Assembly (NCBI RefSeq): GCF_030272615.1
Contig: NC_081412.1
Coordinates: forward strand, 548,606,488-548,670,487
Direction of reading: 5' to 3'
DNA length: 64,000 nt
Source: Cryptomeria japonica
Taxonomy: Eukaryota > Streptophyta > Pinopsida > Cupressales > Cupressaceae
Made by a program: the position numbers and the translations under genes. Below, piece after piece: positions 25,490-37,444 of this stretch. Under the pieces are notes generated by a model. It did not search any database. It was not told the origin of the DNA and was given only the letters and a program-made list of their open reading frames with translations. Numbering within the stretch: the stretch's first letter is position 1; the number at the start of each line of letters is the position of its first letter.

Positions 25490-26100
25490 GGTCGAATTGG
25501 TAGTTCTGTGACAATATGTTGTCAATTGGATAAGTTGCTAAGAGGATACACTCAAACAAGTCCTCTAGGGAAGAATAGGGATAATAGATAGGGCTAGGAT
25601 TGACAGTTCTGTGATAGGACATACGTTGTCAATTAGATTAGGCTGAAATTGACAATTCTATGATAGAACATACGTTGTCAATTGGATAAGCTGTTGAGAG
25701 GATACACTCAAAAAGGTCCTCTAGGGAAGACTAGGATAACAGATAGGGATAGGATTGACAATTCTATCATAGAACATACATTGCCAATCAGGAAACTACT
25801 CAAGAAGATACACTCAAGTAGAGGCCCTAGGATAGGATAGAGCGAGGCACTTTGTGATGAACATGGAGTACCATAAGAAATTGATAATTCTATGATAGAA
25901 CACATGTTGTCAATTGGATTAGGCTGAAATTGACAATTCTGTAATAAAACATACATTGTCAATTGGATAGGCTACTCAAGATGATACACTCAAGTAGGTG
26001 CCCTAAAAGATAAAATAAAAGCAACACTTTGTGATGAACAAGGAGTACTACTAGGATAAAAAAGAAACACTTTGTGATGAATATGGAGTACTACTAGGAT
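25490..26100 (+). repeat. Six-copy hairpin repeat in the leader of the PMD ORF
   Basis: An element with ATTGACAATTCTATGATAGA and then ACATACGTTGTCAATTGGAT recurs at about 25492, 25599, 25648, 25754, 25880 and 25929. ATTGACAA pairs with TTGTCAAT, and TTCTA with TAGAA inside. Between copies are the phrases AGGATACACTCAA, GGTCCTCTAGGGAAGA and CACTTTGTGATGAACA, which also recur. Confidence 0.75.
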
Positions 26101-26139
26101 TGACACAATTGATTTGCTTAACTACAGGAGGACCTACCT

Positions 26140-27965
26140 ATGCTAGAGTCACAGGAAAGATTTCCTTTGACTCAGGGATTACGAGCAGAGTTGACATTTG
26201 AGGATAGAGCAACAGTTGATGCCATGGGATTACGATACATTATGCATATGCCTGAGTTTTGGGTGAACATGGGATTGCTGATTGCATTAGCTAAGAGATG
26301 GCACTCAGAGACATGCACTTTTCATTTGCCGATGGGTGAGATGACAATCACCTTAGAGGATGTATATAGGATACTGAGGATACTGATCAATGGGGAGTTG
26401 GTTCCTTATGATCGAGAGGGAGATAGGGATGCACTGAGATGAGTATTTTAGGATCCAGGACTGGAGATGAGGGCAGGACATATGGCTTAGGATACTATGA
26501 CAACTATAGGATTGGCTCTACTGGTAGTGCTGGAAGGAGTTATCAGTGGGTTCCTCTATCCAGATAGGGTGACACAAGGGTTGGCTATGGGATGGGGGAG
26601 GACTCTGGAGACATTGGTGACAGAGCACACCAGGTTTACATGGGGGCCATGTTTGTTGGCACACTTGTATTATGAGCTGCATCAATTTGTGTATCATGGA
26701 TCAGTAAGATTGGGATGTGGAGGGATATTGCTGTAGGTATGGGCATATGAGCATCTTTCGGTTCCATGATCGATACACTTTAGAGGCAGGGGACATGGGC
26801 ACAATTATGTGCATCTGTATGATATGATCACTTACCAGCCACAAATTGGGAGGCTAAAGTATTGGCACTGAGTGATTGATGAGGTAGACAATGTGGTATG
26901 AAGGCCTTATCTAGATTGTGAGGAGTGGGAGGATGGCACAATGGAGCTTCCCTTTGTATTTAGGAGTAGGTATCTGATTGGTCAAACACCATATTTTATT
27001 GAGTGATAGTTGATTGAAAGAGTATGCAGGTAGTTTGGTAGGATACAATGGATGCGACGGGGTTAAGGGATGTATGCACGAACAGTGAGAGATCAAGCTC
27101 ATTTGGGTCCATTATTGTCTTATGATCAGGCAGTGACACAAATGTAGGAGATGGTTCCCATGCCTTGGGATATATGGAAAAATGTGGAGGATGCAGGGAT
27201 GAATGCATAGTACATTTCATATTGGGCAGAGCATCTATTTCCACAACTGATGGATCCAGGGAAGCTGATAGAGGGTGATGGTGGAGATGATAGTGGGGAT
27301 GGTGGAGGCAGAGGCTGATGGCAGAGGTGGGGGGTAGTAGTAGAGAGGAGAGTGGATTAGAGGAGAGATGGAGGAGAGGAGAGACAGGCTCATGTAGTCA
27401 GAGGTAGAGGCGGACTACCTTTACAGGTGCCAGCAACATAGGTTCCCGGACAGGGACAGGGATAGGGACAAGGACATGGATAGGATCAGCCACAAGAGAA
27501 GCCACAAGGATAGGGGGAGGATGGAGGAGAGGAAGAGGATGAGCTACTATCCTTGAGAGATATCTACTAGAGATAGGTAGATGAGATTCCGGACTAGGGA
27601 GGGATGGGGCTAAGCTCGGGAGACAATTGAGGGACACTGAGCGAGAGAGGGATCAGGCTATTCAACACTACACTGAGGCTAAGGAGGCACTGAGAGCAGG
27701 GAGACGATCAATAAAAGATATTGGGACCAAATATGCCTATATTATACAAGTAGGGGAGGAGATAGCCTACTGAAGAGACTTTTATTATGGAGTTGTGCCA
27801 CCAGATCAGCGGGCTAGGAGCTTTTAGAGACCATCGTGGACTATGACGACCACAGGAGGGAGAGATAGGAGACAAGCATCTAGTGGTGGGGTCATGGGTC
27901 CTCCACCACCACCAGATAGAGGGGGAAAGGGAATCCAGGGCTTAGACACCATCGAGGCTGACTAA
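26140..27965 (+). pseudogene. Plant mobile domain (PMD) protein ORF, antisense within a Ty3/gypsy element
   Basis: The first 100 codons carry the PMD signature: AKRWHSETCTFHLPMGEMTI followed by TLEDVYRIL. One frame continues from 26140 to about 27600 with no indel seen. Its stops (near 26440, 26449, 26488, 26734, 26767, 26869, 26899 and more) are each one transition from Q, R or W. The C-terminal part has a Gly-Gln repeat (27435-27510) in which about half the Gln codons now read TAG, then a charged coiled-coil-like stretch and a PPPPP run. One frameshift falls near 27610, and the frame closes at TAA 27963. PMD proteins (MAIN/MAIL family) are plant nuclear proteins shared with transposons. The ORF lies downstream of, and opposite to, the integrase end on -, matching the antisense extra-ORF layout known from some plant Ty3 elements. 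Confidence 0.75.
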
Positions 27966-29475
27966 CTTCGAGGGAGGGAGCTCATCATAGCCTTAGAGGG
28001 CTCCCTATGTATCAGTTTTTGTACCATTTTTGTATGATGATGTAGACACCTTCAAGTGATTTTGTAGCCATATGTATTTTGACATCATTGTATCATGACA
28101 CTTATTATTTTTGAGATATATATATGAGATGATTCATCCTTGCAGCAGCTATATGCATGTGTACCTACGTGATGTTGCTTATATGTGATGCATGTTTCTA
28201 AATGATGCTTATGATATGGATGCAAATATGTACGTGATGAAATGCAATATATTTTTGCTCTTTTATGTTTTTATATGTCATGCATGATGCAAATGTGAAT
28301 GTATGAAATGCCGATGAATATGATAATGCAAATAACTATTTACATGATGAGAATGTAAAATGTGTAACATGTGTTGTGTGCAGGATATGGTGCAATTGTG
28401 ATATCTATATGTATGTATGAAATGCTAATATGTGGTAATGCAGGTGCAAACTACATGAAATGCAAATATTTTTGGTGTGTCATTATACTCAATCATGTGA
28501 TAGCAGGATACACGGACTCAAGAAGGATTATGGAGGTCAATCAAGAAAGGGGGATGGAAGGTAGAAGATATGGAAGTGAAAGAGATTCTTGTGCTATTAT
28601 CATCATTGAGCTTTTATTATGGAAAATAGGTTATGATAATTGAGGTATAGGTTCGAACCAAAAAGTCATTGTACCCGTTTACATGGAGATCAGACAGTCG
28701 CACACAAGGAATGCCCCAATTCACACTAGACTCACAATGTCCTCATATCCTTGGACAAGTCATAGCATTACTAAGGGAAAATCCACATACAACAAAAAAA
28801 AAGGAGAACATATCCCATCCTCACCTTTCTAGTCAAAGACATCTTGGAGATAGAATCTCTAGTCAGAGACATCTCGAAAAAGCTAAAAGACATGCCACAA
28901 AAAAGATAAAATAAAAAGAAAATCAAGACTTGACACCAACATCCATTGTAGTCCTCAAGTTTATTGTCTCTTTTCACTTGTATAAGTCTATTTGATTTTG
29001 GTCACAATGTTTTCATTCACAAAAGGATAGATAGCATTGAACCATAATGTTGTCTGAGTCTGTTGAAAGAGTTGATTTGTTGAAGCCCATTGCTGCTATT
29101 TGCGTCTCATCTGAAACTGACTGAATCCATGAAACTGATACTTTATTACAGAGAAAATGGAACTTTATTGCGGTGGCGATGCAAGTGATCCATTATTGCG
29201 GATTGTGCACAGATAGACTGAAGAAAACTGGAAGAAACTGTACTCCTCGGAATGTGTGATGCTCTTAGTTCCACACCCATCACTAGACTTAGGATTTGCC
29301 TTAGCCACAGATAGGAGCTGATTTATTATGGATGGAAAGGGGTGAAAAGGAGGGATTATTATGAATGGCTAACCAATCTTAGGTAGATCAATAAGAAGCC
29401 ATGATGGGAATGGGTAAGGTTATTATGGATGGATAGGCTATGAGTGTGTGCAAAGTGAAAGGATGAGATTGAATC
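27966..29475. other. Non-coding 3' region of the Ty3/gypsy element
   Basis: AT-rich with many ATG-containing repeats (ATGATGCAAATG-like) at 28150-28480 and two copies of CTAGTCAAAGACATCT near 28830-28870. No supported gene. Confidence 0.4.
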
Positions 29476-29830
29476 TTGAAGGAGGGAGGAGCAATGTCTC
29501 TACACACAGTGCCAGTAACCTGGTTTTCACCATGGTACTTGCCTAGGGTGCCACCGAAGTGGTTTTCACTATTGGATGAAATTAATTCTCTTTACTTTTT
29601 TCGATTTTTTTTTTTTTTTGGTGTCACAAGGTGCCTGTTTACCAGGTTTTCACCAAGTAACAATTTTTTTATATTTTATGATATTTTTTGAAGTTTTGAT
29701 ATTTATGATTTTGTATTTTTGATATTTTATGTTTTTTTTGTATTTTTGATATTTTTGTATTTTTGGTATTTTTTTATTTTTGATATTTTTTTATTTTTTT
29801 GTATTTTTTGAATTAGGATATGTTGAAGAG
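29476..29830 (-). repeat. Repeated GTGAAAACC boxes and T-rich minisatellite
   Basis: On - the phrase GGTGAAAACC or GTGAAAACC occurs three to four times (29530, 29570, 29650), each followed by a GGCACC-like string. From 29660 to 29815 a TATTTTTGATATTTTT unit is repeated irregularly, and a long T run lies at about 29597-29620. Confidence 0.55.
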
Positions 29831-29839
29831 CTATGTGTA

Positions 29840-30916
29840 AAACCTATGAAGGTGCATGCTGTTGATAGGATCCTCCAAAGGTTCTCCCTTTGGTGTCAAA
29901 AGCTGATATGTACCTGATCCGTAGATTGTCATGATGACATAAGGACCAAGCCAATATGGTTTGAATTTTCCCTTCTTCTCTCAATCTTGCTGATTTTTAG
30001 GATTCTCCTTGAGAACTAAGTCACCCACCCCAAATGTACGAGGCTTAACCTTATGATTGTAGCTGCATTGTTCCTTGACTGAATGATGTGTTGCTCCCTT
30101 GATTTTCTTCCTTGATGAAGGAACTGAGATAGGATTACTAGTGTGTGGACTACATAGGCCCATATGCATGTCACCTAAAGAAGTTTGGGCATCCTTGACA
30201 ACAAATTCCTCCAAGGAAGTTCCATTAAAGGTCCATGATGTATCACCAGAAGGGAAAGGATGTGTGGAGCAAGTGGATGAGTGATGAAGTCTTATGATTG
30301 CGAAAATAATTGAAAGTATCATGACATGATGGAGACTTAGGATCAACAAGTATGCTTTTTGACTTGAAATTTTATAACTTTTGCTCCTAGTTATTTTGAT
30401 ATTAGGGGAGATAAACTCTTGCTCTTTTTTCTTCATAGGATTTTTATCCTTGAGTTTGATTTTTGCAGAGTCCAATAGCTTTTGATTTTGATTTGAGCTA
30501 AAGGACTTTTCTTTATTTTTGACTTTTAGATTTTTCTTTTCAAAGCTTAAATTTTGATCCCCGATTAGTAAGGGATTTTGTGATTCTTGTTGATCCAAGT
30601 CTAGGAGAGGAGTGGAAATGGAATTAATGGATGAAATGGTAAAGCTATGTGAGTTCTCAAGAGGCTTGGTGATACACTCAATAGATTCTTTGTTGGAACT
30701 ACTCTTAGGACTATTGATATCAAGAGTTGCTTGCAACACTATAGGATATTTGCATTTAGACTTAGTAGCCACAACACTAGGTGGTTCACACCGAATTCCT
30801 TGCAAATTGTTTATAGATTGTTCCTGTCGACTAAATACCTTAGGAGATAGTGGGAGTTGATCAACATGAAATATATATGTTGGTTCCTTTTTATGCTGAA
30901 CAACAAAAACCAGCAA
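29840..30916 (-). pseudogene. Ty3/gypsy integrase C-terminal region, decayed
   Basis: A 311-codon frame on - runs from 30916 to 29981. Its end reads NHKVKPRTFGVGDLVLKENP, and after one TGA the same frame continues with a YWLGPYVI motif and ends in SMHLHRFYT. This is the GDLVL...GPY module at the C-terminus of many Ty3/gypsy integrases. The 200 residues before it are Lys/Ser-rich and resemble no integrase core, so the upstream part may be rearranged. It lies just 5' (on -) of the 3' region holding the antisense PMD ORF and the LTR. Confidence 0.6.
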
Positions 30917-31426
30917 CCAGTATAACCTAGAACCAAATATTAAAAGGTAGCCAACCTCAACTATGATTCCATAGGATTAACCAGACCAACTAATAAGGAT
31001 GTTTAGATCCTTCTTCTCTTCAAGCTCTGCAAAACCTAGGTGGGTTTACCTGTGATGCATTGAATCAGACCCATTACAAACAAAGCAGCATCACAAAAAG
31101 TAGATAGATCTCACTGGGGCTCAACAACAAGTGGGTTACTGCAGATGGGATAGATCTATGCATATAACTTAGCTATGCTTGAGCATGAGATAGATGGAAC
31201 AAACTAAAACTACAAACAAAAAAATATTCTGATTGGATTTTAAAAGGTGTTCTAACAACCCTTTAATGTTACAAAAGACCAGTGCCTTATCCAGGCCACA
31301 GAGTCATGCATAAAACTAGAAGAGAAATCTCAGATGCAAGTTCTTTTCAACATTAAATTTTCATGTATCGATGCCTTATATTAATACAATCCTCCGCTCT
31401 GTCACAAAACCATACTTATATATATA

Positions 31427-31487
<61 letters not shown>

Positions 31488-32160
31488 AATATGCATTCAA
31501 AATCATTGATGCTGGGTTTTAGGATTTAAATCCTTCCTTGAATAATACCCAAAAGATAAACATTACACTCTTAGAGGAATCTAAAAGAGACAACTCAAAT
31601 TATCCTTGATAATATGAAATTGTATAAATCTGAGTACATTTTGGAGACAATTTCATGGAAACTCACACATGCCTTGCATATGTGTGAACCTGCAAACTAA
31701 AACAAAACCTACAGTAAAGACAACACTGAAAACATAGAAGAACACACTTTCATTTGCAAAAATAAAAAGATGCCATCACTGGAACCTGCAATTTTGGATT
31801 TCTCCCTTGGAGAAAATCTCTCAAAAACTGGAACCCCTACAAATGAGAAGAATTGAGAATAAGAAGAGGAGGGAAAGATTAGATCTCATCAGAACAAGCC
31901 AAGTGTCTCCTCTATCCCTAACTGCAAAATATCTTCTTCATTCTCATGGAAAATGCTCTCAAAATATCCCAAATAAGTTAAAATTAACTACCTGATCAGA
32001 TTCCTTATCCCGAGAGCTTTTCGACAATATATAATACTTCATATTTTGGCCAAAAATTGAGCCCTGGGCAAATTAATTCTTCAAGTGTGCATAATCATTT
32101 AAATTTTTGAATTTTTAATATAGTTTCAACTATATAATAAACCTAATTTAACTTTGATTT
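30917..32160. other. AT-rich sequence without a recognised gene
   Basis: Includes a (TA)n tract at about 31416-31485. The frame at 31807-31995 on + is motif-free. Confidence 0.5.
31416..31485. repeat. (TA)n microsatellite
   Basis: Over 30 TA units with one CTA interruption near 31428. Confidence 0.95.
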
Positions 32161-32820
32161 TTGGCTCTTGTTGTGCTTTGACGCTTTGCCACGTGTTGGT
32201 AACTGATTGGTTGATGGGGTCCACTAGGCACCACCTGGAATGACACCTCATCACCGCCATGTGTTTGCTTTGTCACTGCCACTTGTCTTTCCACCTGTAT
32301 GCCACGTGCGCACCACATCATTGCCACTGGGACTGGACCCGCCTGCTGGACCTCTGACTGGACCTACCACTTGAGTGCCACCTGGCTTTTGCCATTTTGC
32401 AAATGGTAACCGGCGTGCAACTTCGCCTCACAAAACCATGCGCATCGTCGATCATCTCGGACTTGCACGATCTTTAACTCTTGCATTTTCGCCTTGGGCT
32501 TTTCATCATTTCTTAGACCTTATCCTTTGTGCATCTCACCTTCGCGAAGTCACACCGACCGTCGATCTTCTCCAAACCTGCTCGCTGGTTAAGTCAGCTT
32601 TTCTCTGCAAAATTTTGCCCATCTGCTTCGAGAAGCGTGCCTACATGGGGTCCACCTATCACCTCCTTGGTTGCCTTGGGATTCGCACCCACATGCGTGG
32701 GGTCCACCTTGGGCACCCAATGGGTACTGTTTGTCAAAAGCCTTGATGGCTTTGACACTATGCATTGGTGGAGATTTAGATATAAATAACAAAAGTTTCA
32801 CTCTCACCACCAATGTGGGA
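32161..32820 (+). promoter_or_regulatory. GC-richer segment with CACGTG boxes and a TATA-like site
   Basis: Sites GCCACGTG occur at about 32188 and 32301, several CCACCTG and GGGTCCACC phrases follow, and AGATATAAATAA lies near 32777. A hairpin TGTCAAAAGCC...GGCTTTGACA sits at 32732-32757. This could be an LTR U3 or a promoter fragment. The open frames through it (32375-32746, 32529-32789) lack motifs. Confidence 0.3.
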
Positions 32821-32928
32821 TTAAAGCTTTTCCTAAGAATGCATTTCTGAAGACTTTTCTTTGCAGCTTAATCGCATTTTTGTCATTTTCTTTTGCTTGA
32901 AACATTTGATGCAAGAGTTTTCAATCCT

Positions 32929-34240
32929 TTACCCTACCACATAGAGGATAGACACGCAGAAAAGGGAGGTTATGGCTTTACACCAGCCAATTGCATTTGA
33001 TTTAAGCTTCATCGCTGAAAGGAGAATCTGGAGATCTTCATTTACTTTAACCCCCCCACTCTCCACTAGCTTCCACACAAGGAGGCGAGAAAAACACTTG
33101 CTGTAGTTTGAAAATGACCCCTTCATCATACCATGTGAAAGAGGATGTTGTAGTTTATTTGAATTTTGTTTGGTTCTTCAGAATTTTGACGCTGCCCTCA
33201 TTGGTATACATTTGCATAAAAAAAAAATCACCATAGCACTACTGCGATGACCATTATGGTTGTTGTAGATAGAAATCACTTTCTTGTATTCAAGATCCTT
33301 TATACTCTTCAAACAATTCATGATCTCATTATTCTTAAGACCATCCCATTTGCTTGCAGTTTTGTTAAATCTAGCTATTATATTTTCAATTATTACAACT
33401 GGAGGCCATATGATAGAACAATCTTCTACCTTTGAATCAATCCAATCCCTAACGGTTCTTCTCATATCTCTAAATTCAACCCCAACTTTGATGGGTTCAT
33501 ATGTGTCACTTCCCATATGATTTGAATCATGAATTTTTTCCTTTTGTACCTTGCTTGTAAGAATCTCTATTTGGAATAATGATATCTATAATGGCGTTTC
33601 CAGCCTTTCTGGCATCACAACCATCTTTTGTATATGATTAGCATCTTTATATCTTCTTTCCCAGCTTTTTGGGTGTTCTATTGGCTCCCTGATCATCATA
33701 CGTCCAGTCTCCTTTCTATCATTTCTGTATGTTTTCTTGTGCATGTCTCTTTGGATATGATTCTGATTATCATATGATCTTTCATAATTTTGTAGGGATG
33801 GCATGCTGCCCTCTTGATAATTGACAGCAACATATTCTTTTCCTTAGCCACCACGTGAACTCTCTGCTTCATGTTCCATGTGAAAGAGGGGGGTGCTGAT
33901 TGCATTTGTTGGAGGCTTTTGTAGCTCCCAAAATCCACTCTAGATTGGCATGCTCTGCAAACTCACCCATCACGTGGAGGGAGGTCTCTTTGTTTGATTT
34001 GCATTTTCATTTGCCAAAGTCTGCATTTTCTTGTTAGCTTTTAATGGTTTGTTGTTAGCATTTGTTTTAAAAAAATCCATGCCCATTCAAAGCCACATAG
34101 AGAAGTTAGGCAAGGGTCATGGCAACTGCACTTTACAACTGCCAATTGAAAGCTTCTGGAGATGACTGCTACAATCTGGGTGCTATGATTTGGTGTCTTT
34201 TGACAATGATTTGACAACTTACTTATCAATGCCATTACTT
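32929..34240 (-). pseudogene. XS-domain-like gene fragment (SGS3/FDM type), decayed
   Basis: The minus frame 33516-33178 (112 codons) contains IIWPPVVIIENI, a K-W-D-G-L-K-N-N-E-I block and YNNHNGHRSSAMVIF. These resemble the XS-domain signature WPP...N...G...EL...GH.G...F in SGS3 and FDM proteins, which bind RNA with a 5' overhang in small-RNA pathways. Upstream on - (33938-33586) is a basic Arg/Lys/His-rich segment, as often precedes this domain, in another frame. Additional short frames lie at 33129-32929 and 34235-34041. A zinc finger, XH domain or coiled coil is not seen, and stops separate the blocks. It is either a host-gene fragment or a captured piece. Confidence 0.4.
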
Positions 34241-34260
34241 GGGACTCTTGCCATAAAAAC

Positions 34261-35799
34261 CATCCTAAGTCAATATTTATTTATTTTCAAGGCTTTGGCA
34301 TTGTTCATACTAAAACTATCTTGTAGATTCACTGTTATTTCGGTCAAAATCTAGCTTCTAATTGATGGTTTGAAAGGACTGTGAAGGGCTTGTAGAAATA
34401 CAAGACATGATCTCCTTCATTTTGAGCTACATTGTTAAACCTCGAATTCACAATGTCTTTTACCTTGAATCTTCAATGGATGCTACCCATATGAACTTCA
34501 CTTGATTGTGGCTTGTGAATTGCATCATTATTTGAATATTCTGAAATTCCCCCAGTAAGCAAAAATCACCAATAAAAACAATGCACGGGCATAGGCCAGG
34601 TCAGGCCCCAAAGTGGGTCTGACTATATTTTTTTTTCGTTTTCATGCAACTGACCTCTAAAATGACTCACAGACCTCAAACATACCATTGGAAACAATCG
34701 ACATCATTTTTAGATCATTAAACCGCAATTTACAACTTTTAGGCACTTACACCACATTTTCGCATTTAATCGCGAAGACGTATTTTTCAAGCTAGTCAAA
34801 TCACCTTTCTGGACCTTAAAAATTTACAGGCATGTACTCTGATATACAAGAATGAATAATGCCAAGTGGTTTCTCAAGATGAGTCCCGAGCGAAGAGATA
34901 TTAATCACCAAAAATGACCAACTAGCTTTGTCGACACTGCGGACCTGATGAAGTCAATGTTTTGGCAACACATGATGCCTTTCTCAAAAATATCAAATGA
35001 CCTCCGTAGATCCTCAAATTTGAAACACAAGTACCTTGAAGTACATACTAAATCTTTGAACTCTCAGTTTGACCAAAATCCTGACTAGATGCAAATGGCA
35101 CGCTCATAAAAATGGCCACTTTAACTGATATAGCACTAAAAGTACGGATAACTGAAAACGATGGCTAAATGAACCCTTTTGAAAACCAATCAAATGGATT
35201 GGTAGGAGCCTGAAACTTGAAACATAGCTTGTCATCTATACCAATAATAACCTGGAACAAACATTCTAACATGACACTTACTAGCAACTTTTACACTTGT
35301 GCAAAGTAGGGCTCCGACTAGCTGTCGAAACAAGGACTTGCCAAAACACAAAAACTCCAAATGGATTGATCTTCAAAAACTGAGCAGATGGATTCATTAG
35401 AACTTGAAATTTTGCAAGCTAATTCACATTTATGAATACAACTGAATTCATTTTAAATTTCTCCATGACGATCAATAGGGAAAAAGATACAAACACTCAA
35501 AGTAGGCTACTCAATAAAATCTGCATTTGTGCCTAAAATGCACTTCCAACTCACCCCTTGAAATGGGTACTTCATAAACTTATCCAAATTGAATTATGAA
35601 AGTTTCACATCACTGCATAGGCCAAATGAAAGGCGTAGGACATGAATCCCGAGCCTTACCCCTTGAAAATCAACTGGCTCCACTTTACCCTCTTTCTAAC
35701 TAGGCCATTCAAACTGACTCATTTGGAAATGCAAAGCAAAAATTTGAATTGGACCTCAAAACTTGACTCAATTTTAATGAGTCCCAACAATATACTCAC
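34261..35799. other. Non-coding sequence left of the copia element
   Basis: No ORF of note on either strand. Style and composition are uniform and resemble an LTR or leader remnant, but no boundary was found. Confidence 0.4.
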
Positions 35800-35804
35800 C
35801 ACAT

Positions 35805-37322
35805 TGTTGGCATTATAACAGACAAAGAGAGATTGTTGGCATTTCAATAAGGATATTGAGAAGGTTGTTGATAATTATGGATATAATTGATCAAGGATGT
35901 TTACTGTCTTAATATTATTATTTTGTCATTGATGTCAAGAAATTGATTTTCTAATTCAGTATGATGTTGCCATATCTTAAGAAGTATGATTTGATGAGTA
36001 TAAAGATGTCGGTAAAAGACACAAAAAGAATGTGATGAATAAGGGGAGGAATAAGTTATTCAATGGGCAACTATTACTAAGTTAGAAAATGATGAGATCA
36101 TGATGTTTAGATTGTTTTGATATCCTACATATGTTATTGATTGTAAGGTTAATACTTTACTATGTTACCGAGCAAAGAACCTAGTCGATAAACCCTAAGG
36201 AACCTAGTTGGTAAACCCTAAGGTTATCGCCATCGGTTAATGAAGGCAGAATGTCTACCGAGTAAAGTTTAGTATTTACTGAGTTGCAACCGTGTAGTAA
36301 TAGAATGCATTGAATGAATAAAAGCATTATTTAATGAAGGAAGTTGATGACCTGGAACTGATTAAATGATTGGTATGCTGTGCATGAAGTTTGTTAAAGA
36401 ATCTATGGTAAAGGAAAATCGGCAGGAAGCTCTACAGCTCAGATTGAACCGCAACACCCTAGCACAAGTTCCAAGAAATGTATGCAAGTTCCAAGGTAGG
36501 GTAAAACATTTTTAGATCAAAGGATACATTGAACCTGGTCAAGATTGAAGATCTGATGGCTATGATTGATCATGGGATATGTGATCAAGGAGATTAAGCG
36601 GTTGGCAAGTTGTTTATAAATAAGGAACTATTGATAAACAATGTATGCAAGCAAGTGTATGCACAGGGATGCTACATAGTGATTATCGAGCACAAAAGCT
36701 TGAAGACCTATTTGAATAATAGAGTATAGAGCCCAGCAGATGGACAAGATAAGTCCTAGATTGTATTGAGCAAATAAGAATATGCTTTAGCATTTTAGAT
36801 GTGAAGTTGCAGATAGATTTTTATCACTGTAATTTTGTGAAGTGACGGAAAATCTCTTAAGCGAGTGGACTTAACAGTTTTATTTGTAAAACCTTCTAGC
36901 AAGGTGACATTCTGATTGAGTGTTTGAAATCCTTTAACAAGGTCACTTCTAATAAGGTGAAGATCCTAATAGATCTGAGGGAAATCCCTTAACCGTGTCA
37001 CATCTAGCAATGTGTTTGTAATCTTTAACAGGATTTGCTTTTAACTGAGCATACTCTAGAAGAGTATATTTCTTAGTGGGTCCGAAATCCCACAACGGTT
37101 TTTCCCTATTTGGGTTTCCACGTTAGAGGTGGTGTTATGAGTGTTATGATGTTTATATGCTTTTGAGTTTGCATGTTTAGCAGTTTTGGTTATATTACTG
37201 AAGTATATGTTACCGAGGTTGAATCTGTTGTTTTAATGGAAGATTAAGTTTGTATGATTCACCCCCCCCTCTCATCTTATTAGCTTGGCATCTGTACTTA
37301 ACATTAAGTATCATAACTATCA
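35805..37322 (+). repeat. 5' LTR of the copia element
   Basis: Begins TGTTGGCATTATAACAG and ends ACTATCA, 1,518 bp. A TATA box (TTTATAAATAAGG) lies at about 36620. Confidence 0.95.
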
Positions 37323-37324
37323 AT

Positions 37325-37336
37325 TGGTATCAGAGC
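37325..37336 (+). other. Primer-binding site
   Basis: TGGTATCAGAGC, the usual complement of initiator tRNA-Met, two bases after the LTR. Confidence 0.9.
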
Positions 37337-37444
37337 TTTGGACTTTGGAAGAAAAAGTTTAAAGGTACTTGAGGCAAAGATCCAAAGATGTATAAGAGGG
37401 ATGCACCGAAGCTGAACAAGTCAAGTTTCTCTACATGACAGAAA

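Noticed and set aside
25490-26100. CRISPR-like direct repeats
   Set aside because: Irregular spacing and repeated spacers; a hairpin repeat in a transposon leader.
32375-32789. Protein-coding gene in the CACGTG-rich segment
   Set aside because: Frames of about 100 codons without start context or motif; the boxes suggest a promoter or LTR fragment.
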